From contig JBDHUJ010000016.1 of NCBI GenBank assembly GCA_039809105.1, positions 1 to 37,565 of the forward strand: a DNA stretch of 37,565 nt, given 5' to 3'. The DNA is from JBDHUJ01 sp039809105. GTDB lineage: Bacteria; Patescibacteriota; Saccharimonadia; Saccharimonadales; UBA4665. Below, piece after piece: positions 37,430 through 37,565 of this stretch (position 1 is the first letter of the stretch; each line of letters starts with the position of its first letter). A model generated the notes under the pieces. The model had not been told where the DNA came from. It saw only the letters and a list, made by a program, of their open reading frames with translations, and ran no database searches. A program made the translations under genes and the position numbers.

Positions 37430-37565
37430 GTAAGTAGGAATAGGGTCAGGGCAATCGCATATGCCCCTACATCCCCAGTAGATACTCCATGTATGCTGTA
37501 CTCCTGCCCGCTTTCTTCAGGCTGGCCTTTATGCCTATCTTCCTCACTTTGTCTCCCCGGACTAC

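Overview
The window looks like a stretch of a Patescibacteria (CPR) chromosome, most likely Saccharibacteria or a close relative. That is an inference from gene content, not from a marker tree. The signs are: a dTMP kinase fused to a tandem ThyX-like protein; DnaX and RecR without their usual zinc modules; a CPR-type conserved protein (8494-9003); many small envelope proteins of unknown function; short intergenic gaps; and many genes whose extended -10 box sits only 6-7 nt before the ATG, which suggests leaderless mRNAs. TGA is used as a stop, so the Gracilibacteria/Absconditabacteria glycine code does not apply.

Layout. 1-4093: a small unknown gene, then dcd and the tmk-thyX fusion, which together cover dCTP to dUTP and dUMP to dTMP to dTDP. 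4094-6437: a leader with a terminator overlapping a ribosome binding site, a transglutaminase-like protein, a second leader with a classical attenuator layout, and three small unknown genes. 6421-7822: L10 leader, rplJ and rplL, closed by a terminator. 7823-11118: small membrane proteins, the CPR-conserved protein and two tandem DMT-type transporters. 11157-19871: a DNA-metabolism cluster (dnaX, dnaB, a membrane protein, ybaB, an inserted four-helix-bundle S23 gene, recR, a DUF1653-like gene, a DHH phosphoesterase, cysS). 20043-24910 (minus): AI-2E-type transporter, two GT4 glycosyltransferases and an alpha/beta hydrolase. 24911-31581: a MITE, a VanY-type carboxypeptidase, exported proteins, a HAD phosphatase, tRNA-Gln with att-like repeats of its 3' end, an SDR flanked by two paralogous membrane proteins, and a Ser/Thr-rich surface protein. 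31582-37565: a repeat-rich gap, a small basic protein, a flippase-like membrane protein, a MacB-like ABC pair and three unknown genes.

Three layers of structure lie outside the genes. (1) Two copies (23590-23810 and 31709-31928) of a roughly 220-nt element keep the same set of helices and show compensatory base changes. This is the best candidate here for an undescribed structured RNA or RNA-like mobile element. (2) Imperfect inverted repeats built from 7-8-nt words occupy many gaps just before start codons. One of them carries the S23 gene, between the normally adjacent ybaB and recR, and looks like a 23S-rRNA-IVS-like element living in intergenic DNA, with ORF-less relatives elsewhere. (3) A different palindromic repeat has been absorbed in frame into the linkers of Tmk-ThyX and DnaX.

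Functionally the window couples dTTP supply, ribosomal stalk synthesis and replication/repair with a long envelope section (glycosyltransferases, flippase-like protein, carboxypeptidase, surface proteins), as expected for a small host-dependent cell that interacts through its surface. All statements rest on reading the sequence by eye; no searches were run.
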